Assembly: GCA_023488685.1 (NCBI GenBank)
Contig: JAMDDR010000433.1
Span: 1-64,000, forward strand
Source of the DNA: Chloroflexota bacterium
GTDB taxonomy: Bacteria > Chloroflexota > Anaerolineae > J036 > Brachytrichaceae
DNA: 64,000 nt
Reading direction: 5' to 3'
Part shown: positions 50,947 to 61,439 of the stretch, piece by piece
Layout of the letters: each line of letters begins with the position of its first letter
Position numbering within the stretch: position 1 is the stretch's first letter
Program-made: the position numbers and the translations under genes
Notes under the pieces: generated by a model
What the model was told of the DNA's origin: nothing
The model's database searches: none
Seen by the model: the letters and a program-made list of their open reading frames with translations, nothing else

Positions 50947-51948
50947 ATGAGCTTCGCAATGTGGGGCAAGGCGCTGCGCGGTATCCCGCGCATCAACAAA
51001 GAAGAGTGGGCACGGCTCGATATCATCGCGCGTTGGCTGATCGCCACACGCTCCGCCGTTCTCATCATGACATTCATCTCGTCGGCCATTGCCGGCATCC
51101 TGGCGTTGCGCGATGGCAAGTTCGACTTGCTGTTATGGGTGCTGCTGACCGCAGGCCTGGTGATGGCGCACGCCACCAACAACGTCCTCAACGACATCAC
51201 CGACTCTGCGAAAGGCGTTGATAAGGATAACTACTTCCGCACCCAGTATGGCGCACAACCGCTGGAGGCAGGTTTGCTGACCCGGCGCCAGATCTGGGCG
51301 TATGCCATCGTCACCGGGTTGATCGCGCTCGGTGCCGGCGCATACCTGGTGTATCTGCGCGGTCCGCTGGCGGTCGTGCTGCTGGCGCTGGGTGCGTTCT
51401 TCGTGCTGTTTTACACCTGGCCGCTCAAGTACATCGGTTTGGGTGAAGTCGCAGTCATCATCGTATGGGGCCCGTTGATGATCGGAGGTGGCTATTACAT
51501 CATCACCGGTGATTGGAACTGGAATATCGTCCTGGCCGGGTTGCCATACGTGTTAGGCCCGACGACTGTTATTTTCGGCAAGCATATCGATAAGTTCATC
51601 AGCGACAAGGCTAAGCGGATTCACACGTTGCCCGTGTTGTTGGGCGAGCGTAACGCGCGTTTCGCCGTGTTGGGCATGATCGCGCTGCAATATCTCTCGA
51701 CGCTCTACCTGGTCGTTACGGGCTTTTTCACACCAGTGATGTTGATCGTGCTGGTGGCGTTGACGACGTTACCGGCGGTGTGGCATCTGTACCGGCGTCC
51801 AAAGCCAGAGACCATGCCGGCGGACTACCGCGCTGATGTGTGGCCGCTATGGTTCAGCGCCGTCGCGTTTGTCCATAACCGCCGTTTTGGGCTCCTATTC
51901 CTGCTCGGCCTGATCGGCGAAGTCGTGTTGCGCCAGATCCGTTTCTGA
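50947..51948 (+). CDS. UbiA superfamily prenyltransferase (MenA-like)
   Basis: A 333-residue membrane enzyme with about eight helices. First aspartate motif NNVLNDITDSAKGVDKDN; second motif around KHIDKFISDKAKRIHTLPVLLGE. The N-terminal RNKEEWARLDIIARWLIATR-type stretch and overall form resemble MenA, which prenylates 1,4-dihydroxy-2-naphthoate. It is not the same group as the UbiA at 3468-4328. Both could serve quinone synthesis, or one a different prenylated lipid. ATG 50947 preferred over 50905. Confidence 0.85.
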   Translation: MSFAMWGKALRGIPRINKEEWARLDIIARWLIATRSAVLIMTFISSAIAGILALRDGKFDLLLWVLLTAGLVMAHATNNVLNDITDSAKGVDKDNYFRTQYGAQPLEAGLLTRRQIWAYAIVTGLIALGAGAYLVYLRGPLAVVLLALGAFFVLFYTWPLKYIGLGEVAVIIVWGPLMIGGGYYIITGDWNWNIVLAGLPYVLGPTTVIFGKHIDKFISDKAKRIHTLPVLLGERNARFAVLGMIALQYLSTLYLVVTGFFTPVMLIVLVALTTLPAVWHLYRRPKPETMPADYRADVWPLWFSAVAFVHNRRFGLLFLLGLIGEVVLRQIRF

Positions 51949-52015
51949 GCGTCTGAGTGGTTGAGCAACAAATGAGCATAAAACGGTCTGGCGGGTGAGC
52001 ATCTCCGCGTTTTAT

Positions 52016-52058
52016 AAAGACCCTGCCCGGTTAAGAGATTGGGTGGGGTCTTTGTTTT
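52016..52058 (+). terminator. Terminator after the prenyltransferase gene
   Basis: AAAGACCC and GGGTCTTT (52016-52023, 52046-52053) with an inner GCCC/GGGT pairing, then G and TTTT. A second hairpin, ATAAAACG/CGTTTTAT, lies just before it. Confidence 0.75.
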
Positions 52059-52169
52059 GCGTACGATGAAGGAGATGAATTCACATGTTGTAGAAATGAC
52101 ACACCCTGTGCGCTTATAATGCCACAACGTCGGATTCACCACATGCGAGATGGCTCGCCAGGATGATCC

Positions 52170-53033
52170 ATGTCACAGGGTTCGCAGCCCACGCCGGACG
52201 ATCGTAGCGGCGATGTGGCACAAATGCATCAGGCACTTGTCGACCAGCTTGTGAAGCTGGGCGTTCTCAGTGTGCCTGCCGTCGATGCAGCTTTCCGTGC
52301 GGTGCCACGGCACCTCTTCCTGCCCGATGTGCCACCGAAGCAGGTTTACCAGGACAACGCGATCCCGACTAAACACGAGCAGTCGGACCAGCCGGGTCAA
52401 GGCACCCCCATCAGTTCCTCCTCACAGCCATCCATGATGGCTATCATGCTGCAACAACTGGCGCTTGAGCCCGGCCAGCGTGTGCTTGAGATCGGAACAG
52501 GAACCGGCTACAACGCCGCACTCATGGCACACCTCGTCGGCCCACGTGGACAGATCGTCAGCCTCGATATTGATGAGGATATCGTTGTGGAAGCACGCGC
52601 ACATCTCAACAATGCGGGATACGAAGATGTCGTCGTCGTCCAGCAGGATGGTGCGCTCGGTTACCCGGCGCTGGCACCCTATGACCGCATCATCCTGACC
52701 GTCGCTGCCTGGGATATCCTGCCGGCATGGCGTGAGCAACTGGCGCAACACGGACGGCTGTTAGTGCCGCTGACCCTTCTGCCAGGACTGCTGCAATTGT
52801 CTGTTGCATTTGAGGTCGACGGTGACACTTTGAGAAGTGTCTCGACCAGCCCCTGTGGGTTTCTGCCTTTGCGCGGGATGGCCGGTCACCCATCGTCGTG
52901 GGAATGGTCGCCGCTTGACCTCGTGTTGATCCCCAAAGCAGCCCGGCGCCGGCACGACGACATCGTGATCACCATCGAGAAGGAATGGAGCGATCTGACG
53001 TTGACGTGGCAGATAGGACATACAGAAACCTGA
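52170..53033 (+). CDS. pcm: Protein-L-isoaspartate O-methyltransferase (PCMT)
   Basis: A 287-residue SAM-dependent methyltransferase that starts repair of isoaspartyl residues. SAM motif I is [20 protein letters not shown], preceded by [14 protein letters not shown] and the substrate segment [21 protein letters not shown] that marks PCMT. It is longer than E. coli Pcm (208); the extra C-terminal part (about residues 205-287) has no recognisable domain. It precedes the secreted protease gene by about 95 bases on the same strand. Confidence 0.9.
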   Translation: MSQGSQPTPDDRSGDVAQMHQALVDQLVKLGVLSVPAVDAAFRAVPRHLFLPDVPPKQVYQDNAIPTKHEQSDQPGQGTPISSSSQPSMMAIMLQQLALEPGQRVLEIGTGTGYNAALMAHLVGPRGQIVSLDIDEDIVVEARAHLNNAGYEDVVVVQQDGALGYPALAPYDRIILTVAAWDILPAWREQLAQHGRLLVPLTLLPGLLQLSVAFEVDGDTLRSVSTSPCGFLPLRGMAGHPSSWEWSPLDLVLIPKAARRRHDDIVITIEKEWSDLTLTWQIGHTET

Positions 53034-53127
53034 ACCCGCGAATGCTTTCCGTGACGCCGGGTTGGCAACCCTATCTCAGCGTGGCGCGACTGTATCGCGC
53101 AGCAGGGATCGTCTACAATCGCACCCA

Positions 53128-54984
53128 ATGAAGAGCGCGATCCTATCGTTCGCCGTCGCGGCGGGTGCTGTTCTTAATCTGGCATGGCAGCCCATGCCGG
53201 CGCCATTCGCTCCGCCCATCCCGCCCCCAAATGTGACCCAACAGGTGTGGGAGGCGACTGCCAGCGGCGCCAGCACGGATATCATCGTGAACGCCGTGGG
53301 ATACCCCGATCTCACCCCGGCGCGGAATCTGCCGACCAAAGAAGCAAAAACGCGTTTCGTCGTCGAGACGCTCACGAGCTATGCCGAGCGCGCCCAGGCG
53401 GATTTACTCAGGGAGCTAAAGGCGCGCGCCGTGCCGCATCGCGTCCTGTGGGTGAGTAACAGCATTGCCATCCCGGCCGCCAACCGCGCCATGTTGCAGT
53501 GGCTGGCGGCACGGCGTGATGTGGCGCGTGTGGATATTGACGCCAGGTCGCGTGGGATCGAGACGGATGAGCGACTGCGGAACGTCGTTCGTTCTACACC
53601 GTTCAGCCTCGCCGCGGTGGAATGGGGTGTCGCACGTGTGCGTGCACCTGAAGTGTGGGCACTGGGTTTCCGGGGGCAAGGGATCGTCGTGGCGGACCTG
53701 GATACGGGCGTACAGTGGGATCACCCGGCCTTGAAGCCGCAGTACCGCGGCTGGAATGGGGTGAGTGGCACTCACGATTACAACTGGTTCGATCCGACCG
53801 GCAAAACGGTCGGACTGCCGACGGATGACAACGGCCACGGCACGCACACGACGGGCACTGTGATCGGAGACGATGGGGCGGGAGCACAAATCGGTGTTGC
53901 GCCCGCAGCGGCATGGATCGCCTGCCGCAATATGGACAGTGGTATTGGGAGTGTATCGCTGTATACGGCTTGCTTCCAGTTCGCACTGGCGCCGACTGAC
54001 GTGAACGGTAACCTGCCCGATCCAGCGAGCGGCGCGGATATCACGACGAACTCGTGGAGCTGTGATCCCAACTATGGCGAAATCGGTTGCGACGTGCCGT
54101 CGTCGTTGGTGACGGCCACGCAGGCGTTGCGAGCGGCCGGGGTGATGGTCGTGGCCGCGGCGGGCAACAGTGGCTCGTCTTGTAACACGGTTCAGTACTC
54201 GCCGGGCAGCTACGATCATGTTTTTACGGTTGGCGCGACCGACAGCACGAATAGCATCGCCAGTTTCAGCAGCCGGGGGCCGTCGACGTTTAGCGGCCAC
54301 GTGAAGCCGGACCTGGTCGGGCCCGGCGTGAGTGTGTATTCCAGTGTCCCAGGCAGCGGCTATGGCATAAAAAGCGGCACCAGTATGGCAACGCCGCACG
54401 TCGCCGGCGTGGTTGCGCTGTTGTGGTCGGCGTCGCCTGGGTTGCGCGGTGATATCGACGAGACGGAAGCCATTTTGCGCCGCACCGCCCAGCCACTCAC
54501 GACGGACGAGAGTTGTGGTGGCGTGCCTGGTACGACCATTCCCAACAATACGTACGGCGCAGGGCTCATCGACGCACGGGCCGCTGTAAGCGATATGCTG
54601 CGGGGTAAATTAACAGCATTCGTTACGCCAACGATGAGTACACAGAGTGAGTCTATCACCTATACGCTGTCACTCACCAACTACAGTGCGCTCACTCGCA
54701 CCAATGTCGTTCTGACGTTGAGCTTGCCGGCATCTATTACTGTTGTGGGCCAATCGCCTGCAGCGGTGCAAACGGGTAATGTTTTATCGTGGACGTTTGC
54801 AACCCTCTCTCCTAATACGGTGCTCACTGTAACCCTGGTCGTTACAACCGATCAACCTGGATATGTGACACTAAGTGACTATCGTGCAACTTACACCGAC
54901 CAATCTGCTGAACCGGTTAGTGGCGCTCCTGTTACTTCCTTTGTCTACTCACGGCGATACTGGTTGGTCTATATCATGCGCTGA
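53128..54984 (+). CDS. Secreted S8 subtilisin-like serine protease
   Basis: A 618-residue protein. A short signal peptide ([17 protein letters not shown]) leads to an I9-like propeptide (to about 150), the peptidase domain with Asp in [13 protein letters not shown], His in [11 protein letters not shown], and Ser in [16 protein letters not shown], then a DUF11-like beta domain (about 500-600). The last residues, [10 protein letters not shown], form a basic/aromatic tail. The ATG at 53128 is preferred over the longer ORF because only it opens with a signal peptide. It probably degrades extracellular protein. Confidence 0.92.
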   Translation: MKSAILSFAVAAGAVLNLAWQPMPAPFAPPIPPPNVTQQVWEATASGASTDIIVNAVGYPDLTPARNLPTKEAKTRFVVETLTSYAERAQADLLRELKARAVPHRVLWVSNSIAIPAANRAMLQWLAARRDVARVDIDARSRGIETDERLRNVVRSTPFSLAAVEWGVARVRAPEVWALGFRGQGIVVADLDTGVQWDHPALKPQYRGWNGVSGTHDYNWFDPTGKTVGLPTDDNGHGTHTTGTVIGDDGAGAQIGVAPAAAWIACRNMDSGIGSVSLYTACFQFALAPTDVNGNLPDPASGADITTNSWSCDPNYGEIGCDVPSSLVTATQALRAAGVMVVAAAGNSGSSCNTVQYSPGSYDHVFTVGATDSTNSIASFSSRGPSTFSGHVKPDLVGPGVSVYSSVPGSGYGIKSGTSMATPHVAGVVALLWSASPGLRGDIDETEAILRRTAQPLTTDESCGGVPGTTIPNNTYGAGLIDARAAVSDMLRGKLTAFVTPTMSTQSESITYTLSLTNYSALTRTNVVLTLSLPASITVVGQSPAAVQTGNVLSWTFATLSPNTVLTVTLVVTTDQPGYVTLSDYRATYTDQSAEPVSGAPVTSFVYSRRYWLVYIMR

Positions 54985-55011
54985 TGATGGTTGTGTCTGT
55001 GCGCAGTATCC

Positions 55012-55106
55012 ATTCGTTCAGTCCGTTCCCTAATCCGTACAACCAAGAATAACAAGCAACTACACGCGCGACGACAGAATCCGTTCAATCTGTTCCCTGA
55101 ATCCGT
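55012..55106. repeat. Pair of degenerate direct repeats after the protease gene
   Basis: 55012-55038 and 55078-55106 share the pattern ATYCGTTCARTCYGTTCCC followed by TRATCCGT, 66 bases apart. The unit TCCGTTCAA is itself repetitive. No gene lies in this 223-base spacer. Confidence 0.6.
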
Positions 55107-55207
55107 TGACAGCAACCCTTGCCGCCCATTGAGCGGCTGTCAGGTTGGACGTCTGCCTGTCCGCTCCCAGCAAGGACCGCAGTAAGTCTATAACAGCACA
55201 TGTAGTA

Positions 55208-56065
55208 TCAGCAGTCTACTTGTAGTGTGTCCCATGCGAATGTGACGTGGCCGTATTTGCCGGTTGCCGTCAGCTCTTCGCCGAGTACCTGCAATTCGTC
55301 ATGGTCGATCATGTCCACTGCCTCGATATGTGTGAAGATGACGCGCTGTGGTTGCAGGCATTCGACCATGGCGAGTGTTTGTGTAAAGGTGGCTTCCGAC
55401 TCAAAGATCGGATGATCCGGCGGGATGCGGCGCTGGCCGTTACGCGGGTTGGCCTCGAAAATCCCAGTGGGGAGAACGGCGAGTTCGACACCCCGTGTAA
55501 ATGCCGGTGGCTGCCAGCCAAAGAGCTCATCCGGCGCGATCAACACCCGTTGCCCGTTCTCGTATAGCATGAAAGCGTAAGCGTACGATTGCGCCAGCCG
55601 GAACGGCTGGATGCGCACGCCGTTCAGCGTAAAGGTTTCGTGATCGTGTAGCTCATGAATCCTGACCAATCCCCTGGATTGATGAAATGCGAGAGTCTCG
55701 TACAAGCCCTGGTAGACACGCGCGTCGATGGCAACCTGCTCGGGCAGGTAGACCTGGGTACAGAACGGATGGTCCCGCCACTTGCCCCAATCACGGTTCA
55801 ATTCGAAGATACGCCGGCCCAGGACATGATCGGGGTGCCAGTGGCTGTAAACACAGTTTGGGACGTGCGCAATACCCGCGCGATCCAGCGCCAGGCGGGC
55901 TTCCTCAGGCGTATCGATCAGTAGCTCCGGCCCATGCACGTAAAGACATGGCCCAAACCGGCTATAGGGTACCCCCAGGGTACGCGCTTTGACGTTCATT
56001 TGATCCATCATGCCGGGGATGGGTGTTGCAATAGCACCGCCCGTGCCAAGAAACTCAATTTGCAT
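55208..56065 (-). CDS. Metallo-beta-lactamase fold hydrolase
   Basis: A 285-residue MBL-fold protein: N-terminal EFLGTGGAIATP, metal motif SHWHPDHVLG (HxHxDH), a long insert with LNRDWGKWRDHPFC, and C-terminal VIFTHIEAVDMIDHDEL with the last metal histidine. The group includes PhnP-like phosphodiesterases and tRNase Z relatives; the substrate is unknown. Start M at 56065 is preferred; the upstream 32 residues would overlap the promoter of the divergent YdjM-like gene. Confidence 0.87.
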   Translation of the reverse strand: MQIEFLGTGGAIATPIPGMMDQMNVKARTLGVPYSRFGPCLYVHGPELLIDTPEEARLALDRAGIAHVPNCVYSHWHPDHVLGRRIFELNRDWGKWRDHPFCTQVYLPEQVAIDARVYQGLYETLAFHQSRGLVRIHELHDHETFTLNGVRIQPFRLAQSYAYAFMLYENGQRVLIAPDELFGWQPPAFTRGVELAVLPTGIFEANPRNGQRRIPPDHPIFESEATFTQTLAMVECLQPQRVIFTHIEAVDMIDHDELQVLGEELTATGKYGHVTFAWDTLQVDC

Positions 56066-56143
56066 GGCGGTGATTGTAGATGACGGGCGACGGCCAGCGC
56101 TAAAATGTTGGTGGTCGTCACCAAACGCCAACATGCAAGCAAC

Positions 56144-57100
56144 ATGAAAAACATTGCACACTTTGCCAGCGGGCTTTTAGCGGCTTCATTCGTTCCTGGC
56201 GTGATGGAAGATGCGGCGCGTGGTTCGCTGTTGATCGCCCTGGGTGGCGCGTGCGCCATGCTGCCCGATACGCTCGATTTCAAACTGGCACGGTACTTCG
56301 AAAGGCGTGACGCCGATATCGCCCCTGATCCGGTGCAACCCAATGCTCAATTCCTGGCGGATGCGATCGCCCAGCAAATGCGGCTGGCCGCCGGCGGCCA
56401 GCGCGCTCGCGTCGTGCAGTTGCAGCCTGCACGGCGGGGTGTTGTGGACTGGTTGCTTTATAGCGTGTTCTTCGACGAGGCGCACGGCGACGTCGTCGTG
56501 AGTCTGGATGCCGGCGGTTCGGAAGGTCGCGCACACGTCGGCGCCATGGATTACACCTACGATGGCAGCTTGCACGTCGAGGAATTGGGTGGCCCATCCC
56601 TGCGATTCAGCGCGAGTGGGCAATGCGTCCGGGTGGATTTCCTGCCCTGGCACCGCATGTGGACGCACTCATTTGTGATTGCGCTGGTGCTCGGGTTGCT
56701 GGTGGGGGTGTTGCTGGAGCCGCGCGCAGGCCTGGTTGCGGCGCTGGGCTATGCCGTTCATATCCTGGGTGATCAGTTGGGTTACCTTGGCTCCAATTTG
56801 TTCGCCCCATTCACCCGCGGGCGTGGCAAGGGGCTGGGGCTGTTGCACTCCGGTGACACGATCCCCAACCTTTTGACGGTGTGGTTGTCACTGGCGCTGC
56901 TGTTGCTTAACATGGACCGGGCGCGCGAAATACCGTTGATCACAGCCGGGCCATACCTGGCATTTGCCGTGTTGCTGCCCACTGTGCTGCTGGTGACCAT
57001 CTACACACGGCGACGATGGCGGGAGCATGCGGCGCGGTTGCGCGAGGAAACGCAGTGCCAACGCGAACTGGTTGCCGAATCCGAGGAGCAACAAGCGTGA
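56144..57100 (+). CDS. YdjM-like membrane-bound metal-dependent hydrolase
   Basis: About 318 residues. The core MKNIAHFASGLLAASFVPGV with downstream GGACAMLPDTLDFKL is the DUF457/YdjM signature; the histidine-aspartate segments HRMWTHSF and HILGDQLGYLGSN continue it. About four membrane helices lie in the C-terminal half. An uncommon soluble insert (residues about 90-170) separates the first motif from the helices. Physiological role of the family is unclear. Confidence 0.8.
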   Translation: MKNIAHFASGLLAASFVPGVMEDAARGSLLIALGGACAMLPDTLDFKLARYFERRDADIAPDPVQPNAQFLADAIAQQMRLAAGGQRARVVQLQPARRGVVDWLLYSVFFDEAHGDVVVSLDAGGSEGRAHVGAMDYTYDGSLHVEELGGPSLRFSASGQCVRVDFLPWHRMWTHSFVIALVLGLLVGVLLEPRAGLVAALGYAVHILGDQLGYLGSNLFAPFTRGRGKGLGLLHSGDTIPNLLTVWLSLALLLLNMDRAREIPLITAGPYLAFAVLLPTVLLVTIYTRRRWREHAARLREETQCQRELVAESEEQQA

Positions 57101-57136
57101 GCGGCTTGCTCCAGGTAATCTGGAGACACGGGAGCC

Positions 57137-57556
57137 TCATTCACCGCTTTCGTCGGTGGCGCTGGGCATGTCCATCTTAACAACATCGCCCTGGCGGTTG
57201 ATGACGACGCGGAATCCCAGCATACCCAGGTACATGCGTGCCTGTTCGGGGATGCCCTGTTCGAACAGTGTTGCGAAGTTCTTATCCATATTGCGCAACG
57301 AACTGTCCACGGCAGCTTTGGTAAACAAATCATCTTTGCCCATCATCTTGAGCATGCCGTCGCTCACCAGGTTTTGGTTCTCGCTGACCTGCTGGCGGAA
57401 GACGTCCAATACCTGCTCGTCCACCCGTTGTGCGTCGACGTGATACTTGAAGCCGTCCTCGGTCACCACATAGGTGGGATCTTCGCCGATATAGGCAACA
57501 TCCACGGCATTGCCGCTCTCATCCGTCACTAATCCTTCGAATAGCGCTTTGCGCAT
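57137..57556 (-). CDS. Uncharacterised conserved-looking protein
   Basis: A 139-residue soluble protein. It has a beta-hairpin start (ALFEGLVTDESGNAVDVAYIG, DPTYVVTEDGFKYHVDAQRVD) and a helical end (LDVFRQQVSENQNLVSDGML). I recognise no family. The ATG at 57556 has AAAGGTG upstream; the ORF continuing to 57715 crosses the promoter-like TATAAT of the opposite gene. Convergent with the YdjM-like gene, about 36 bases apart. Codon use looks like that of its neighbours. Confidence 0.6.
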   Translation of the reverse strand: MRKALFEGLVTDESGNAVDVAYIGEDPTYVVTEDGFKYHVDAQRVDEQVLDVFRQQVSENQNLVSDGMLKMMGKDDLFTKAAVDSSLRNMDKNFATLFEQGIPEQARMYLGMLGFRVVINRQGDVVKMDMPSATDESGE

Positions 57557-57629
57557 CTGGCACCTTTCTGCTGGCGATTGCCTTTCGCATCTCCAGAATC
57601 CTTTGCCCTGAATTTTATCCTGGGTTCTG

Positions 57630-57877
57630 TATAATGGCCTCGCATTCGAAAGGATATCTCTTGTAGTGTTTGCACCGCGATGTGCCCTCATCACACTTGA
57701 TTCACCTTGCCACAAGCCAGCCGCGGCGATTCAGGTTCGACAGGAGGTGGTTCAGGGCGTTTACTTGGTTTTCAAAATCCACACGAGTGTTGTGCTGTTA
57801 AGTGTGTTCGAAACGTGCGCGTAATCTATATTGGTTTGTTGGGTCTGTATTTGGTCTTTATTTAGTCTTTGTAGCCT
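57630..57877 (+). promoter_or_regulatory. Promoter-like TATAAT and about 240-base leader of the formaldehyde dehydrogenase gene
   Basis: TATAAT at 57630-57635 is followed by an untranslated stretch to the start at 57878. The leader contains GGTTCGACAGGAGG (57733 region), resembling a tmRNA 5' end, and a T-rich segment just before the gene; no ribosome site is visible ahead of the TTG start. A structured leader is possible but unproven. Confidence 0.4.
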
Positions 57878-59074
57878 TTGGGTGCATCGGCTAGTAATCG
57901 GGGTGTGGCTTACATTAAACCGGGTGTGGTTGAGGTACAAAGCATCGATTATCCGAAATTGGCGTTAGGCAACCGGCAGTGCCAGCACGGCGTCATCCTC
58001 AAAATCATCTCCACCAATATATGCGGCAGCGACCAGCATATGGTGCGTGGCCGCACGACCGCGCCGGAGGGATTGGTGCTTGGCCACGAAATCACGGGCG
58101 AGGTGATCGAGGCCGGCCGGGATGTCGAGTTTATCAAGGTTGGGGATATCGTCTCTGTGCCCTTTAATATTGCCTGCGGGCGCTGCCGCAACTGCAAAGA
58201 GGGCAGGACGGGTATCTGTTTGAACGTGAACCCCGCCCGGCCAGGCGCCGCATATGGCTATGTCGACATGGGCGGTTGGGTCGGCGGACAGGCCGAGTAC
58301 GTGATGGTGCCGTATGCCGATTTCAATCTGTTGAAGTTGCCCAAGGAGCGGGCGATGGAGAAGATCAAGGATCTGACGTTGTTGTCGGATATCTTCCCCA
58401 CCGGTTACCACGGCGCTGTCAGCGCAGGGGTAGGCCCAGGCTCCATCGTGTATGTTGCTGGGGCTGGACCTGTGGGATTGGCGTGCGCAGCCTCATGCCA
58501 TCTGCTTGGCGCTGCGGTGGTGATTGTCGGCGACATGATCCCCGAACGCCTGGCGCAGGCACGCAGCTTCGGTTGCGAGACGATCGATCTGAAGAAGGAT
58601 GCAGCCCTGGCCGAGCAGATTGCAGCAATCGTTGGGGTGCCGGAAGTCGACTGCGCGGTGGATTGCGTGGGATTTGAAGCGCGCGGCCACGGCGTACACG
58701 CCAGCCACGAGCAACCTGCCACCGTGTTGAACTCGATCATGGAAATAACCCGTGCGGGTGGCGCGCTGGGCATTCCGGGGCTGTACGTCACTGGCGACCC
58801 AGGCGGTGTGGACGACAATGCCAAGATCGGGATGTTGGGCATCCGTATCGGGTTGGGCTGGGCCAAGTCACACTCTTTTCATACCGGGCAAACACCTGTG
58901 ATGCGTTACCACCGCCAGTTGATGAACGCGATCCTGTACGACAAGATCCAGATTGCCAAGGCGGTCAACGTGACGGTGATCACCCTCGACGATGCACCCA
59001 AAGGCTACAAAGACTTCGACAAGGGTGCTGCGCGCAAGTTCGTTCTAGACCCTCACGCGATGATTCCGGCATAG
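57878..59074 (+). CDS. fdhA: Glutathione-independent formaldehyde dehydrogenase
   Basis: A 398-residue zinc-dependent, NAD-linked dehydrogenase, nearly colinear with the Pseudomonas putida enzyme: NRGVAYIKPGVVEV, STNICGSDQHMVRGRTTAP, GHEITGEVIE, cysteines of the structural zinc in ACGRCRNCKEGRTGIC, VAGAGPVGLA, GLGWAKSHSFHTGQTPVM. It can dismutate formaldehyde to formate and methanol with bound NAD. The start is the TTG at 57878, because the family begins at this point and no ATG is near; no clear ribosome site. The formate dehydrogenase gene follows by 127 bases. Confidence 0.93.
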   Translation: MGASASNRGVAYIKPGVVEVQSIDYPKLALGNRQCQHGVILKIISTNICGSDQHMVRGRTTAPEGLVLGHEITGEVIEAGRDVEFIKVGDIVSVPFNIACGRCRNCKEGRTGICLNVNPARPGAAYGYVDMGGWVGGQAEYVMVPYADFNLLKLPKERAMEKIKDLTLLSDIFPTGYHGAVSAGVGPGSIVYVAGAGPVGLACAASCHLLGAAVVIVGDMIPERLAQARSFGCETIDLKKDAALAEQIAAIVGVPEVDCAVDCVGFEARGHGVHASHEQPATVLNSIMEITRAGGALGIPGLYVTGDPGGVDDNAKIGMLGIRIGLGWAKSHSFHTGQTPVMRYHRQLMNAILYDKIQIAKAVNVTVITLDDAPKGYKDFDKGAARKFVLDPHAMIPA

Positions 59075-59201
59075 TCCGGCATAAGGCCAGGTCGTTCGTT
59101 GCCCCCTCCTGTGACCGATCAATGGGAGGGGGCTGACCTATCCGCATCGGCCACCGCGGCAATCACGATTCTGTCTGTTTTACACGGCTTTTGTAAATAC
59201 G

Positions 59202-61439
59202 ATGAAAATTCTGGGCTGGAACACGGCGCATTGGGTCAGCCTGATCCCGAATGGGATCGGCCATATCAAACCGAACCACTATAGCGAGATGCTGCGTATC
59301 GCGTGGCAGAATCGCGACCAGCCTCTGCTGGCCTGGCGGATCCTGCGCGATGGGGTGTGTGACGGTTGCGCACTGGGCACCACTGGTTTGCACGATTTCA
59401 CCATGAAAGGCGTGCATCTATGCATGGTACGGTTGCATTTGTTGCGCCTGAACACCATGCCGGCGCTTGACACACACGTCCTGCAGGATGTAACCGCTCT
59501 CAAGCGGATGAAGGCCGGGGAACTGCGCGCGCTCGGGCGGTTGCCATACCCGATGATGCGCGAGCGCGGTGATGCGGGTTTCCGAAGGATTACGTGGGAT
59601 CAGGCATTGGATACGATCGCGAGCCATATCCGTCGCACGGTTCCTGAGCGCTTGGCGTTCTATCTCACCTCGCGCGGCATCACGAACGAGGTGTATTACG
59701 TCGCGCAGAAAACGGCGCGCTTCCTGGGCACGAATAATATCGATAATGCCGCGCGTATCTGTCATTCCCCCAGCACTGTCGCGATGAAGCAGACATTGGG
59801 CGTGTCTGCCTCCACATGTTCGTATAAGGATTGGATCGGCTCGGACCTGATCATCTTCATCGGCAGTGATGCGCCGAACAATCAACCGGTCACGACCAAG
59901 TATCTTTATTACGCCAAACAGCAGGGAACCAGGATTGCCGTCGTCAACCCCTACCGTGAGCCGGGGCTGGAGCGCTACTGGGTTCCCTCCGTCTTCGAGA
60001 GTGCGCTGTTCGGCACCAGGTTGGCTGATGATTTCTTCCATGTCCACACCGGGGGCGATCTTGCTTTTCTGAATGGCGTGCTGAAGCATTTAATCGACAA
60101 CAACTGGCTTGACGAGCGTTTTATCCGCGAGCACACGGCGGGTTTTGACGCGCTGAAGGCCGAACTGGCCGGCCAGCCGTGGGAGATGTTGGAGCGGTTT
60201 TCAGGCGCGTCACGCGCTGAGATGCTGCGATTTGCTGAGATGGTCGCGCGAGCGCGCAGCGCCGTCATCGTGTGGAGCATGGGGATTACTCAGCATGACC
60301 ACGGCGTCGAGAACGTCAAGGCCATCATGAACCTGGCGCTGGCTCGCGGCATCATTGGCCGTGAGAAGTGCGGCGTGGTGCCCATTCGCGGGCACAGCGG
60401 CGTGCAGGGCAGCGCCGAGGTGGGTTGCGTGCCATGGAATTTCCCCGGTGGCGACCCGGTGAATGCCGAGACGGCGGCGCGGTTATCCGGGCGATGGGGC
60501 TTCGACGTGCCGGCGTGGTCGGGCAAAGCGTGTCTGGAGATGATCGACGCCGCACACGAAGGTGACGTCGACGTGCTGTATTCAGCCGGCGGAAACTTCC
60601 TGGAGACATTGCCCGACCCTCAGTATGTCCAGTACGCCCTGGAGAGACCGCGCTTGCGGGTACACCAGGATATCGTGCTCACCACACAAATGCTGGTGGA
60701 CCCGGCCGAGACCGTGATCCTATTGCCGGCCCAGACGCGCTATGAACAGCGCGGCGGCGGCACCGAGACCAGCACCGAACGGCAGATCATCTTCAGCCCG
60801 GAGATCCGAGGACGGCGTATCGGCGAGAGCAAACCGGAATGGGAGATCTTCATGCTCGTTGCCGAGCGAACCTATCCGGACCGCAGCCACCTGATTCATT
60901 TCAGAGATGCACAACACATCCGTGACGAGATCGCGCAGGCAGTGCCGGCCTATGAAGGCATCCAGCGGCTCAGGAAGAAGGGGGATGCCGTGCAGTGGGG
61001 CGGCCAGCGCCTGTGCGAAGGCGGCCGATTCAAGACACCCGATGGCAAGGGGTATTTCTCGCCGCTGCGCCCGCCCGAGAACGCGATCCCTGCCGGCTGG
61101 TTCTTTCTGAGCACGCGCCGCGGCAAGCAGTTCAATAGCATGGTGCAGGGCGCGCGCGATCCGCTCAACGGCGCAAAGCGCGAAGATGTCTTCATGAGCG
61201 CCGAGGATGCGCAGTCGTTGAGCGTGCGCGAGGGGGATTGGGTGTTATTGCGTTCTGGTAGTGGCGAACTGCGCGGGCGCGTGAAGCTCGTGCCGATCAA
61301 GCCTCGCAACATCCAGGTGCATTGGCCGGAGGGGAACGTGTTATTGCGCCGCGATACCTACGACCCTGCCTGCGGGGTGCCGGATTACAACGCGCTCGTC
61401 CAGGTGGCAGCGCTGCAGATGGCAGGAGGCGCGCCATGA
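59202..61439 (+). CDS. FdhF/YdeP-type molybdopterin oxidoreductase (formate dehydrogenase-like)
   Basis: A 745-residue Mo/W-bisPGD protein. Cys53 and Cys56 ([11 protein letters not shown]) and Cys74 (HLCMVRL) are of the YdeP type, so a full [4Fe-4S] site with four cysteines is not evident. ARICHSPS has Cys187-His188 in the position of the Sec140-His141 pair of FdhH, so formate oxidation is plausible. Further motifs are [28 protein letters not shown] and [15 protein letters not shown]. No in-frame TGA occurs. It overlaps fdhD by 4 bases, a sulfurtransferase needed for the Mo cofactor of formate dehydrogenases. Confidence 0.88.
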   Translation: MKILGWNTAHWVSLIPNGIGHIKPNHYSEMLRIAWQNRDQPLLAWRILRDGVCDGCALGTTGLHDFTMKGVHLCMVRLHLLRLNTMPALDTHVLQDVTALKRMKAGELRALGRLPYPMMRERGDAGFRRITWDQALDTIASHIRRTVPERLAFYLTSRGITNEVYYVAQKTARFLGTNNIDNAARICHSPSTVAMKQTLGVSASTCSYKDWIGSDLIIFIGSDAPNNQPVTTKYLYYAKQQGTRIAVVNPYREPGLERYWVPSVFESALFGTRLADDFFHVHTGGDLAFLNGVLKHLIDNNWLDERFIREHTAGFDALKAELAGQPWEMLERFSGASRAEMLRFAEMVARARSAVIVWSMGITQHDHGVENVKAIMNLALARGIIGREKCGVVPIRGHSGVQGSAEVGCVPWNFPGGDPVNAETAARLSGRWGFDVPAWSGKACLEMIDAAHEGDVDVLYSAGGNFLETLPDPQYVQYALERPRLRVHQDIVLTTQMLVDPAETVILLPAQTRYEQRGGGTETSTERQIIFSPEIRGRRIGESKPEWEIFMLVAERTYPDRSHLIHFRDAQHIRDEIAQAVPAYEGIQRLRKKGDAVQWGGQRLCEGGRFKTPDGKGYFSPLRPPENAIPAGWFFLSTRRGKQFNSMVQGARDPLNGAKREDVFMSAEDAQSLSVREGDWVLLRSGSGELRGRVKLVPIKPRNIQVHWPEGNVLLRRDTYDPACGVPDYNALVQVAALQMAGGAP

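Noticed and set aside
53416-54399. Long minus-strand ORF (327 codons) opposite the subtilisin
   Set aside because: Antisense to the catalytic domain of an obvious protease; R/H-rich, no motif.
57725-58075. tmRNA (ssrA) gene, because GGTTCGACAGGAGG at about 57733 looks like a tmRNA 5' end
   Set aside because: No matching 3' half with a T-loop and CCA is found within 400 bases; the expected span lies inside the formaldehyde dehydrogenase gene, and no tag-coding frame is seen.
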